From positions 186,001-250,000 of the forward strand of contig JAROAZ010000003.1 in NCBI GenBank assembly GCA_029432775.1: a stretch of DNA of 64,000 bases, in the 5' to 3' direction. How positions within the stretch are numbered: the first letter of the stretch is position 1; the number at the start of each line of letters is the position of its first letter. The notes under the pieces were generated by a model. It searched no databases, had not been told where the DNA came from, and saw only the letters and a program-made list of their open reading frames with translations. The position numbers were made by a program, and so were the translations under genes. The DNA comes from Pontiellaceae bacterium B12227 (GTDB lineage Bacteria > Verrucomicrobiota > Kiritimatiellia > Kiritimatiellales > Pontiellaceae). Below, piece after piece: positions 8,894-16,459 of the stretch.

Positions 8894-9328
8894 TTAGACG
8901 ATGCTATCCCATAGAATTTCGGCAAGGTGGAGGAGCAGTACGGCGCTCCAGGCGATGGTGCGGAACCAGTTGGTGGCCACAATGCGTTTGACGAGCTCCG
9001 GGGTGTTGCCGGACTTCTGCAGCGCCCGGTGGCAGGGAACGGAGAGGGTGAAGGTAACACCCCAGGCAACCAGCATACATCCGGCGGCCGAAGCACCGAA
9101 CCAGGAGAATGCGGAAATCAGTCCGTACATAGTCAGAGCGGCCTGCGCGAGCATCAGCGGCATCACGACGATCGATATCGCGTTCATATAGCCGTGATGC
9201 CAGTCGCAGAAGCGGTCGGTGCGGATCTGTCCGAAAGCCGGATAGATGATCAGTTGCACCAGCCAGATCAACGTCGCGAGCGCGGCATCAACGGAGAGTC
9301 CAATTGTTTCCAGAAGGGTGGAGGTCAT
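8894..9328 (-). CDS. Four-helix integral membrane protein
   Basis: A 144-residue protein with four hydrophobic stretches at about residues 10-32, 50-72, 76-98 and 120-140. Conserved-looking polar residues within membrane parts are H44-H45 and a Pro in VVMPLML, followed by CHRALQKSG between helices three and four. This layout resembles small DUF1772-like or DUF4149-like membrane proteins, but I cannot assign a family. No clear ribosome binding site precedes the ATG. It is followed by the radical SAM gene in the same direction. Confidence 0.6.
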   Translation of the reverse strand: MTSTLLETIGLSVDAALATLIWLVQLIIYPAFGQIRTDRFCDWHHGYMNAISIVVMPLMLAQAALTMYGLISAFSWFGASAAGCMLVAWGVTFTLSVPCHRALQKSGNTPELVKRIVATNWFRTIAWSAVLLLHLAEILWDSIV

Positions 9329-9418
9329 GAAACTGAGTTAACAGGATCCGCTGTGCTCGCGTCATTCTTTTAATCAGGTGATATTGCTGATGCATCTACA
9401 CAGAATCGGGACGCTCTT

Positions 9419-9433
9419 TTCCAAAGGTTGGAA
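9419..9433. repeat. Iterated palindrome TTCCAR-NNN-YTGGAA, intergenic copy
   Basis: TTCCAAAGGTTGGAA is a perfect six-base inverted repeat around a three-base centre. It lies about 85 bases before the CIA30-like gene and about 90 bases before the divergent membrane-protein gene. Confidence 0.8.
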
Positions 9434-9516
9434 CAGGTTAGGCCGGTTCGCTTTCCCTGGCCATCGCTGTAAGGAATTCCTGCGCGCGACGAACCAACTT
9501 AAAGGAGCATAGTTTA

Positions 9517-10062
9517 ATGAGCCATTTAAAAGAAGGTTTGGGCATTGTGGTTGTGGCATTGGCGTTGACCGCAGATTCGGGAGAAACGATACAGATGAAT
9601 GAGGGTTGGTACGCAGTAAACGATGGAGTCATGGGGGGCCTGTCTCAGAGCCGCGCTGAGCAAATAGACGGCTCCTCCTTACGGTTTTCCGGCATTGTTT
9701 CTTTTGAAAACAACGGTGGATTCGCCTCTATTCGACGGTCTGCGGAAATATTTGAGCTCGAAGACTCCATGGGAATCCGACTGCGAATCAAAGGCGATGG
9801 AAAGAACTACCAGTTACGCTTCCGGACCTCGCAACGGTTCGACGGTGTTGCATACAAACATGATTTCAGCTCTGTTAAAGGAGCTTGGAGCGAGGTGGAG
9901 CTGATGTGGTCCGACTTTGTCGCCACCTTCCGAGGTCGTGCGGTACCTGGTGCTCCGGCTCTGAGCGCATCGGCCATCGAGCAAGTGGGATTCCTCATCG
10001 CAGATAAACAGGAAGGCGTTTTCTCTCTGGACATTGCTTCGCTGGACATCCTGAAAAAATGA
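9517..10062 (+). CDS. CIA30-family protein
   Basis: A 181-residue protein matching the CIA30 (complex I intermediate-associated protein 30) family: VNDGVMGGLSQS at about residue 32, FSGIVSFENNGGFASIR at about 57, RIKGDGKNYQLRFRT in the middle and a C-terminal IGFLIADKQEG-like strand. In bacteria these are stand-alone carbohydrate-binding-like jelly-roll proteins of uncertain role; the eukaryotic member assists complex I assembly. The N-terminus has a short hydrophobic stretch (GLGIVVVALALTADSG) that may be a weak signal peptide. No complex I genes occur in the window. Confidence 0.8.
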   Translation: MSHLKEGLGIVVVALALTADSGETIQMNEGWYAVNDGVMGGLSQSRAEQIDGSSLRFSGIVSFENNGGFASIRRSAEIFELEDSMGIRLRIKGDGKNYQLRFRTSQRFDGVAYKHDFSSVKGAWSEVELMWSDFVATFRGRAVPGAPALSASAIEQVGFLIADKQEGVFSLDIASLDILKK

Positions 10063-10166
10063 AGCAAAGCGACCTGTTCGGTGAGCGGACATATCAGATT
10101 TAAAAAAATAAATAGCTGCGGCAAGCACATCCAGCACTGTTGCCGTGTTCAATCATTTGATCTCAA

Positions 10167-10586
10167 TTAAAACGTGATGACTTTCCAGTCGGCCTTCAGT
10201 CGGGTGCTGAGGGGTTTGCCCATACCCTTGACGTCGAGGTTGAGTCTTTTCAGGTCCTCCACAACACCATATTTTCGGGCGCAGGCCACGCAGGCCTCCG
10301 TGACCACGCCCACCTTTTGCATCGCCTTCATTTCGGCCTGGATCGATGGGTCCTCGGCCAGCAGCTTGGCGGACGGGCCCCACACAACTATATGAACGGT
10401 ATCAAACCATCCGGCCTTTTTAGCGTTGAGCGCGTACATGAAACAGACATTCTTTGCCACGTCCGGATCGGCGCTGCTCCAGACCACGCATAGTTTGGAA
10501 GGCGCTTTTTCCGGTTCACTGTGGGCCAACCCGCAGATCAGCAGCAGGCTTGCGATGGTGAGCGTGATCGTCCTGGCTTTCATCAT
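10167..10586 (-). CDS. Periplasmic DsrE-like protein
   Basis: A 139-residue protein with a Sec signal peptide (TITLTIASLLLICGLAHSEP). The mature part fits a DsrE/DsrF-like fold: LCVVWSSADPDVAKNVCFMYALNAKK at the start, VHIVVWGPSAKLLAED in the middle, and a Cys pair in EACVACARKYGV, where DsrE proteins carry a sulfur-accepting Cys. Relatives act in sulfur relay or as peroxiredoxin-like proteins. A secreted form suggests persulfide or thiol chemistry outside the cytoplasm. It lies next to but is not obviously linked with the HigBA pair. Confidence 0.7.
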   Translation of the reverse strand: MMKARTITLTIASLLLICGLAHSEPEKAPSKLCVVWSSADPDVAKNVCFMYALNAKKAGWFDTVHIVVWGPSAKLLAEDPSIQAEMKAMQKVGVVTEACVACARKYGVVEDLKRLNLDVKGMGKPLSTRLKADWKVITF

Positions 10587-10623
10587 GATTCTTCCCTTTT
10601 CGTGTATGGCCTATGATTCGCCG

Positions 10624-10908
10624 TTAAACCGCAATCGGATGAATCTTAAGTAGTTCGCTGGATAGCTTCTGCTCTGTTTCATTGATATCGAAAAGCTCCT
10701 GCAATCCCAGCCAGAAGTCGGCGCGATTACCGAAATAACGAGCGAGCCGGACGGCGGTATCGGCGGTGATGCTGCGTTCTCCGCGCACAATTGTGTTGAT
10801 GCGACGTACTGGAACGCGTAACTCCCGCGCCAGCTGACTCTGGCTTAGACCATAGTCTTCCAGAAACTCCTGCAGGGCTTCGCCCGGGTGTACATTTATA
10901 GTGTTCAT
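10624..10908 (-). CDS. higA: HigA-family antitoxin
   Basis: A 94-residue XRE-type helix-turn-helix protein. It opens with NVHPGEALQEFLEDYGLSQSQLARELRVP, the classical HigA start, followed by the recognition helix region RRINTIVRGERSITADTAVRLARYFG. HigA neutralises the HigB ribosome-dependent mRNase and represses the operon. The start at 10908 is preceded by GGAG seven bases upstream; the longer frame to 10944 would overlap the toxin gene and lacks this. As usual for hig loci, the toxin gene comes first, here with a 13-base gap. Confidence 0.93.
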   Translation of the reverse strand: MNTINVHPGEALQEFLEDYGLSQSQLARELRVPVRRINTIVRGERSITADTAVRLARYFGNRADFWLGLQELFDINETEQKLSSELLKIHPIAV

Positions 10909-10921
10909 CGTTATCTCCAAT

Positions 10922-11200
10922 TTAGTGGTAGTCAGCAAATTCAACGTCTTCGGCTCCGTTGGACGTCCATCGAAAGCAAATCCGCCATTGCTGGTTCATG
11001 CGGACTGAATATTGACCTTTTCGGTCGCCGCTCAGTTTTTCCAGCCGGTTGTCCGGCGGGACTCGAAGATCGGTTACTTCATGCGCTAAGTGGATGTAGC
11101 GCAGTTTCAGCTGGGCCTTGCGTTGCAAGGCGGCGTCTAGTTTCGACGCCTTGCCATCCCAGATCTGGTTTGTTCGCCTGTCCTTGAATGAAAGTATCAT
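10922..11200 (-). CDS. higB: HigB-family toxin (RelE superfamily)
   Basis: A 92-residue protein with the plasmid-killer HigB pattern: MILSFKDRRTNQIWDGK at the N-terminus, RKAQLKLRYIHLA, LRVPPDNRLEKLSGDRKGQYSVRMNQQWRICFRW and a C-terminal VEFADYH. The RelE-type fold cleaves mRNA on the ribosome; the basic residues and the terminal His are the usual catalytic set. Translation starts at 11200 with AAGGGG seven bases upstream, inside the palindromic operator. Confidence 0.93.
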   Translation of the reverse strand: MILSFKDRRTNQIWDGKASKLDAALQRKAQLKLRYIHLAHEVTDLRVPPDNRLEKLSGDRKGQYSVRMNQQWRICFRWTSNGAEDVEFADYH

Positions 11201-11203
11201 CCG

Positions 11204-11230
11204 AACCCCTTGGGTATATACTTTGGGGTT
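11204..11230. promoter_or_regulatory. Palindromic operator of the higBA promoter
   Basis: AACCCC and GGGGTT are inverted around a central palindrome GTATATAC. The site lies directly before the higB start, overlaps its ribosome binding site, and overlaps the proposed -10 element, so HigA binding here would block both transcription and translation starts. This is inference from position and symmetry. Confidence 0.65.
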
Positions 11231-11255
11231 TAGCGAAAAAGGGTTAGATGGTCAA
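11227..11255 (-). promoter_or_regulatory. Candidate higBA promoter
   Basis: On the minus strand TTGACC (11255-11250) stands 17 bases before TAAACC (11232-11227). The -35 matches five of six consensus bases; the -10 is weak, which suits a promoter held off by the overlapping operator. Confidence 0.4.
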
Positions 11256-11284
11256 GCGTTATGAAAAAAGGAAGGCGATCCTGG

Positions 11285-11340
11285 TTCCAGAGATTGGAAC
11301 GTGCAGGACCGATTCCATGAGCTCACTTTCGAGATCGCGG
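11285..11340. repeat. 57-base intergenic element, copy 1 (begins with the iterated palindrome)
   Basis: The element starts with TTCCAGAGATTGGAA and aligns without gaps to 14365-14421: both continue TG.AGG.C.G.TTCC, then GAGC.C.C, and end TTCGAG.TCGCGG. Roughly two thirds of the bases after the palindrome are identical. It lies 90-145 bases upstream of the SLC13 permease gene. A single arm of an AATCCGTG-type word repeat follows at about 11352-11380. Confidence 0.5.
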
Positions 11341-11427
11341 AACCCATCCAGGTTAATCCGTGCAATCTGTGGATAAAAACGTTCGTGCAGTGTATAAAAG
11401 CTGAACACGTTCTGGTCGGGGTATTCT

Positions 11428-13257
11428 ATGAGTTATGACTCCATTCTGATTTTGGCTGTTTTGACGGCGATGATCGGCCTCTTTTTCTGGGGCCGCTGGC
11501 GGCATGATGTGGTGGCCTTCGGGGCGCTGCTGGTTTGTGTGCTGACCGGGTTGGTTCCCGCCGGAGCGGCCTTTGCCGGATTCGGACATCCCGCCGTAAT
11601 TACGGTGGCCTGTGTGCTGGTGCTGAGTCATGGGTTGCAGACGACCGGTGCGGTGGATAGCCTGGCACGCTATGTTCTGCCGCGCAATGCGGGGCCTGCC
11701 TGGACCCTGGCTGCGCTGGTCGGTGTGGGTGCGCTGCTGTCGGCCTTCATCAATAATGTCGGGGCAATGGCGCTGCTGATGCCGTTGGCCTTACAGATGG
11801 CGGTGAAGCATAACATCGCGCCGGGCAAAATCCTGATGCCGCTCGCCTTTGGAACGATTCTGGGCGGCATGACGACCTTAATCGGAACCCCTCCGAACAT
11901 GATCGTTTCCGGTTTCCGGTCGAACCTGGAGCCCGGGAGCTTCGGCATGTTCGACTTTTCGCCGGTGGGGCTGGCCATTGCCGGATCCGGCATTCTCTTT
12001 TTAGTCCTGCTGGGCCGCTTCTTTGTGCCCTCCCGGTCCGGCGTTCAGGCCGGCCAATTTAAAACGGAAAACTATCTCACTGAAGCGCGCGTTGCCGAAA
12101 AAAGCAAAGCGGTGGGTTTAACGCTCCGCGAAGCCGACGGTATCCTGGAAGAGGCCGATGCCCAGATTGTCGGCCTGCTGCGGAACGGTACACGAATCGG
12201 GGTTCAGAACCGTCGATGGGTCATACGGGCCGATGATCTGCTCTTTATTGAAGCTGATCCGGAATCCCTGACCGCTGCGCTAACCGGTCTGGGGTTAACG
12301 CTGGACGAACCGAAGGAGGATGACGCTTCTGAAAAACAGATTGAGGATGCCGGTCCGGTCGAAAGCAAAACGGAAGAAAAGGAACCCAAATCCAATGGGG
12401 AAGAGATCATGTTGGTGGAGCTTGTTCCCTTGCCGGGGGCCCGGATGGTCGGACTATCCATGGATTCGATTAAGCTCAGCACCCGGTACGACCTCAGTCT
12501 GCTGGCCATATCGCGAAAAGGCCGCCATATCGTTAAACGGCTGCGCGGTGCGTCCATTCAGGCCGGCGATGTCCTGTTATTGCAGGGATCGGAAGAAGCC
12601 GTGGCGGAATTTTCCGGCGACTTCGGTTGTGTGCCGCTGGCGACCCGTTCCATCAGCATTCCCAATAAACGCCGCGCCACGATGGCGGTGGCCATTATGG
12701 CGGGCGCCATTACCGCAACGGGGCTGGGCTGGATTCCGGCAGATATTGCCTTTGCCCTTGGCGTATTATTATTCGTGCTCCTGCGGATTATCTCCTCCCG
12801 CGAGGTGTATAAAACGGTGGATTGGTCCATCATCATTCTATTGGCCGCCTTAATTCCGGTGGCCGGAGCCATGGAAAGCACGGGTACGGCGGACGGCATC
12901 GCGCAGGGATTACTGAATGTCGTGGCTCAGGGAAATCCCATCGTGGCGCTGACCCTGATTCTCATCGTCACTATGACGCTGTCCGACTTCATGAATAATG
13001 CCGCCACCGCCGCGGTAATGTGCCCGATTGCGCTCAGCGTGGCCACGCAGCTCCAGGTGCATCCCGATGCTTTCCTGATGGCGGTGGCCATCGGCGCTTC
13101 CTGTGCTTTCCTCACGCCAATTGGTCATCAGAACAACACCTTGATTCTCGGCCCCGGCGGATTCCGCTTCGGCGATTACTGGCGCCTTGGTCTGCCCATG
13201 GAGATCATCGTCGTTGTAGTAGGAATCCCGGTCCTCCTGCACGTCTGGCCTCTTTAG
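11428..13257 (+). CDS. SLC13-family permease with two RCK_C domains
   Basis: A 609-residue inner-membrane transporter. The two halves of the ion-transporter fold (about residues 1-210 and 410-609) carry paired hairpin motifs INNVGAMALLMPLAL and MNNAATAAVMCPIAL, plus GTILGGMTTLIGTPPNMIVSG. Between them are two TrkA-C (RCK_C) domains, at about 225-295 (ending DDLLFIEADPE) and 325-395 (ending GDVLLLQGSEE), separated by an acidic linker. This is the layout of bacterial SLC13 permeases such as YfbS. They move divalent anions (sulfate, dicarboxylates) with sodium; the actual substrate is not visible. It appears to be a single-gene transcript. Confidence 0.88.
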   Translation: MSYDSILILAVLTAMIGLFFWGRWRHDVVAFGALLVCVLTGLVPAGAAFAGFGHPAVITVACVLVLSHGLQTTGAVDSLARYVLPRNAGPAWTLAALVGVGALLSAFINNVGAMALLMPLALQMAVKHNIAPGKILMPLAFGTILGGMTTLIGTPPNMIVSGFRSNLEPGSFGMFDFSPVGLAIAGSGILFLVLLGRFFVPSRSGVQAGQFKTENYLTEARVAEKSKAVGLTLREADGILEEADAQIVGLLRNGTRIGVQNRRWVIRADDLLFIEADPESLTAALTGLGLTLDEPKEDDASEKQIEDAGPVESKTEEKEPKSNGEEIMLVELVPLPGARMVGLSMDSIKLSTRYDLSLLAISRKGRHIVKRLRGASIQAGDVLLLQGSEEAVAEFSGDFGCVPLATRSISIPNKRRATMAVAIMAGAITATGLGWIPADIAFALGVLLFVLLRIISSREVYKTVDWSIIILLAALIPVAGAMESTGTADGIAQGLLNVVAQGNPIVALTLILIVTMTLSDFMNNAATAAVMCPIALSVATQLQVHPDAFLMAVAIGASCAFLTPIGHQNNTLILGPGGFRFGDYWRLGLPMEIIVVVVGIPVLLHVWPL

Positions 13258-13284
13258 GGATTTTTTATTGATCCCGTCCCATCA

Positions 13285-14259
13285 TTATTGGTTACGACTT
13301 GCGGCTTGTTGATGCGCCTCGTCAACGATCACCCGGATTGCCTTCCACTCCTGTCGGAGCAGGGTTTTAAAGGCGATGATCGCTTCCTGCTGTGGTAGAA
13401 GCCGGTCGTTGGCACGGATTACTCCGGCCGCATTCTGATAGCTCCAGAGCAGATCAATGTATTCCGCACGGCGTTCCAGCGAAATCATCAGCGGTGGTTG
13501 GCCGCATCGCAGGAGCGGAAGATTGGCAATCAACCGGGCAACGCGGCCGTTTCCATCGAAGAACGGATGAACTCGAACAAAGGTCAGGTGGGCCCATGCA
13601 TAAACATTGATCGCCTTTGTCGGGGTGGTTGCCGTGTTGAGCTTCCGGTTGAACTCTTTCAGCCATCGGGTCATCAGCTTCGGAGTATCCAGAGGCGATG
13701 CATATTCCATATAAACCGGCCTGCCGTTTTTCACGCCCGTTGTACCGTTGTAATCCTGTTTCCAGTTTCCAACGGGACGCTGGTAGTCAATCGGGCTCTT
13801 TTGCATTACGCAGCGATGCAGGTTAAACAGATCTTCGCGCTCTACCTTTTCCTTTTTGATCAGGTCATAAATCAGTTCAATGGCCTTGGCATGCCCATAA
13901 ACCTCTTCGTGATCCTTCAGCGATTTTCCGCTGATGGTCAGGCCCAGTTCCAGCACCTTTACCGTTTCGCCCAATGTCAGCGTGTTGCCTTCAATGGCCG
14001 TCGAATCATAGGTCCATAAAGAGGTAATCTGTTTCAGCAGAGACTCGCGAATATCATTCGGAAGCCCCTCATAAAACAAGCGGCCCGGTTCTCCGTTTTT
14101 TTCCAATGACTGGATAAATTTAAAAACGCCGTTATGGCTGATCGTCAGGCCATATTTCCGGTTTAGTTTTTCGGCAATGCCCCGAAAGGATTCTCCGTGC
14201 TCCCGCATGGATTTAATCTCTTCAGCATAAGGACTTAGAATGGAAGGTATTGCTTTCAT
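13285..14259 (-). CDS. Fic-domain protein with N-terminal HTH and inhibitory helix
   Basis: A 324-residue protein. The Fic motif is HPFFDGNGRVARL at about residue 218, complete with the catalytic His and the nucleotide-binding Asn and Arg residues, so it should transfer AMP or another phosphate-linked group to a target hydroxyl. Upstream, STAIEGN near residue 86 is the inhibitory motif of class II Fic proteins, so activity is self-restrained. The first 50 residues resemble a helix-turn-helix (FRGIAEKLNRKYGLTISHNGVFKFIQ). The target is unknown. The stop lies 28 bases from the converging permease gene. One near-copy of the TTCCAR palindrome lies in the gene at 14101. Confidence 0.9.
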   Translation of the reverse strand: MKAIPSILSPYAEEIKSMREHGESFRGIAEKLNRKYGLTISHNGVFKFIQSLEKNGEPGRLFYEGLPNDIRESLLKQITSLWTYDSTAIEGNTLTLGETVKVLELGLTISGKSLKDHEEVYGHAKAIELIYDLIKKEKVEREDLFNLHRCVMQKSPIDYQRPVGNWKQDYNGTTGVKNGRPVYMEYASPLDTPKLMTRWLKEFNRKLNTATTPTKAINVYAWAHLTFVRVHPFFDGNGRVARLIANLPLLRCGQPPLMISLERRAEYIDLLWSYQNAAGVIRANDRLLPQQEAIIAFKTLLRQEWKAIRVIVDEAHQQAASRNQ

Positions 14260-14746
14260 CTGGCGGGAATATGCAACTGAATAACCGATATGTCACCCAT
14301 AAAAATGGTAAAATAAGAACAAAAACAGGTTACAGGGGGGGGGCTGTTGTCCTTGGCGGCTTTCTTCCAAGATTTGGAAAAATGTAGGGCGGGTTCCTCG
14401 AGCCCGCCTTCGAGGTCGCGGACCTCGGCTACAGATTAAGCCGTGTAAACTGGAGGAACGCTGACCTCAGCGTCCGCCACACGAGCGAAATCGGTCAACG
14501 GGGTGATTGCGCCGAATAGAAGCAATCACGCGTCTACGTTTTCTGAACCTAACTGGAGGGCGACCAGTCCAGCGGTATCGTTCCAATGAATGGAAATATT
14601 TCAATGAACGGGCAGATCCCATTTCTGATCCTTTTCTTTTTGCGGCTCCTCCCAGTATCCCGAAAACGAACACTTTTATTAACTGGTTTATCCATTGAGC
14701 CATGATTTCTCTTTTCTGTCAGAGATCACTCCAGTAACTTTGGAGG
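14260..14746. other. 487-base gene-free gap rich in repeats and hairpins
   Basis: No convincing gene is present. A seven-G run lies near 14335. The second copy of the 57-base element (14365-14421) starts with the exact palindrome TTCCAAGATTTGGAA and includes a hairpin formed by GGCGGGTTC and GAGCCCGCC. A further hairpin, CGCTGACCTCAGCG, is at 14460-14473. A near-copy of the palindrome (TTCCAATGAATGGAA) is at 14581. The promoter of the DUF488 gene must lie in the last 100 bases, but I see no strong -35/-10 pair. Confidence 0.6.
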
Positions 14747-15631
14747 ATGTTTAAAAGGCAACAGGTATTATTAGGACTATTGGAGCAGTTTGGTGGTGAG
14801 CTAACTCGGACTCAGCTCCAAAAACTGCTGTTCCTCCATTGTGAAAGATCTGCTTCCCCGATTTTTGAATTTGTTCCGTATCGCTTCGGTTGTTTTTCGT
14901 TCCAGGCTTATGCAGATAAAGGCAAGTTGGCTGATCGTGGTTTTCTGGAAGATTGCAAGTCGTGGAAACTAAAGGTTGGCAACAATTGCTATCTAGAAAA
15001 ACTGGATTACGAAACCCGTCAAAACCTCTGGCAGTTGGAAAAGCGATTTGGTGGTTGGTCAGCAGCTGAACTTATTCAACATGTTTACACATCCTATCCC
15101 TACTACGCGATTTATAGTGAGATTGCCGGAAAACACTTGAATGCATCCGAATTGGAGATTGTTCAAAGCGCGAATCCCATCAACCGTGGGTTGGCGGTAT
15201 GTAGTATCGGTTACGAAGGATATTCGCTGGAAGGGTACCTCAACCAATTGATTCGGCGTGGAGTAAAGGTTCTATGCGATGTCCGTAAGAATCCTTTGAG
15301 TCGAAAATTTGGTTTCTCCAAGAGTGCACTACGCAATGCATTGGAACATCTGGGCATTGAATATAGGCATATCCCACAGTTGGGAATCGTATCTGCAAAA
15401 CGGCAGCAACTGGATTCCCAGAAAGCTTACGATACGTTGTTTTCAGAATATGAGCGAACGACGCTCCAGGCGGAAGCCCAGACGATTACCGAGCTGGTTG
15501 ATCTGCTGAAATCAAAAAAGCGTGTGGCTTTCCTTTGTTATGAAAAGTTGCCGGAACAGTGCCATCGTACACGGATCGTGAATAGCGTGTTAAAGCAGCT
15601 TGGTAAAAATGTCGCCGTCTATTCGGAGTAA
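14747..15631 (+). CDS. DUF488 protein with N-terminal Panacea/SocA-like domain
   Basis: A 294-residue two-domain protein. Residues 1 to about 135 resemble the SocA/Panacea (DUF4065-like) fold: RTQLQKLLFLHCERS, then FEFVPYRFGCFSFQAYADKGKLADRG. Residues about 148-294 are DUF488: SIGYEGYSLEGYLNQLIRRG, VLCDVRKNPLSRKFGFSKS, GIEYRHIPQLG and the closing CYEKLPEQCHR, matching the conserved Cys-His-Arg signature. DUF488 is linked in the literature to accessory and defence loci, but its chemistry is not settled. The next gene begins three bases after the stop, so they are coupled. GGAGG lies just before the ATG. The domain fusion itself is the unusual point. Confidence 0.7.
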   Translation: MFKRQQVLLGLLEQFGGELTRTQLQKLLFLHCERSASPIFEFVPYRFGCFSFQAYADKGKLADRGFLEDCKSWKLKVGNNCYLEKLDYETRQNLWQLEKRFGGWSAAELIQHVYTSYPYYAIYSEIAGKHLNASELEIVQSANPINRGLAVCSIGYEGYSLEGYLNQLIRRGVKVLCDVRKNPLSRKFGFSKSALRNALEHLGIEYRHIPQLGIVSAKRQQLDSQKAYDTLFSEYERTTLQAEAQTITELVDLLKSKKRVAFLCYEKLPEQCHRTRIVNSVLKQLGKNVAVYSE

Positions 15632-15634
15632 TCC

Positions 15635-16459
15635 ATGAATCAACGAATTCTGATTACAGTCAAAACATACCCCGCAATTTCCAAGACTTATGGTGAATTG
15701 GTATGTACGGCAGGGATTAATGAAGATGGACAATGGATTCGCCTCTATCCTGTCCCATTCAGGAAAATGGAGCAGTACAGGAAATATGAGAAGTATCAAT
15801 GGCTAACCGCCAGTATTCGCCGACGTGCTAGGGATGTTCGTCCAGAAAGCTATTCTCCCGCTGTCGATTCGATTCTACTGGAAGAGGGTATTCCAACCGG
15901 AAAAAATCGAGATTGGGAAGCGAGAAAGGATCTAATCCTGCGCAAGGGCGATGTCTATGATGACTTGGCCGACTTGATTGCTCGTGCCAAAAATAACCAT
16001 CTATCAGTTGCAACATTTAAACCTGCCGATGTCTTTGACGTGATCGTAAAGCCAGTCGAGCGTGAGTGGGATAAGGATAAGTTAGCCGCGATCGAAGCGA
16101 TGCATCGACAGGGGGATCTTTTTGCTGACGACAAGGATTTCAGTAAGCAGTTCCGCTATGTTCGCAAGCTTCCATACGAATTTTCCTATCGGTTCGCTGA
16201 TGTTAACGGTAAGGAAAGTACGCTTATGATTGAAGATTGGGAATTGGGGGCACTCTATTGGAACTGCATCGACAAACATGGCGATTCAGAGGAAGCGGCG
16301 ATTCAAAAAGTGAAAGACAAATTCATGAAGCTGTGGACGGAGCGGGATCTTTATCTATTTCTCGGAACAACTAAGGAATGGCATTTCCGTTCTCCTAACC
16401 CATTCCTTGTGGTCGGAGTCTTTTATCCACCAAAAACCGACCAGCTCAGCCTTTGGTAA
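15635..16459 (+). CDS. Partner of the DUF488 protein, possible dual-OB-domain family
   Basis: A 274-residue soluble protein. The N-terminus ILITVKTYPAISKTYGELVC, the phrase DGQWIRLYPVPFR and KYQWLTASIRR recall the family annotated as dual OB-domain proteins, which from memory are commonly encoded beside DUF488 genes. OB folds bind nucleic acids or oligosaccharides, so a nucleic-acid-binding role is a reasonable guess. No catalytic motif is visible. The C-terminus WHFRSPNPFLVVGVFYPP is also likely conserved. It is coupled to the DUF488 gene by a three-base gap and its end overlaps the converging HNH gene by 14 bases. Confidence 0.6.
   Translation: MNQRILITVKTYPAISKTYGELVCTAGINEDGQWIRLYPVPFRKMEQYRKYEKYQWLTASIRRRARDVRPESYSPAVDSILLEEGIPTGKNRDWEARKDLILRKGDVYDDLADLIARAKNNHLSVATFKPADVFDVIVKPVEREWDKDKLAAIEAMHRQGDLFADDKDFSKQFRYVRKLPYEFSYRFADVNGKESTLMIEDWELGALYWNCIDKHGDSEEAAIQKVKDKFMKLWTERDLYLFLGTTKEWHFRSPNPFLVVGVFYPPKTDQLSLW

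Noticed and set aside
14467-14703. 78-codon open frame on the minus strand in the gap before the DUF488 gene
   Set aside because: It runs through hairpin and repeat sequence, has no ribosome binding site and no recognisable features.
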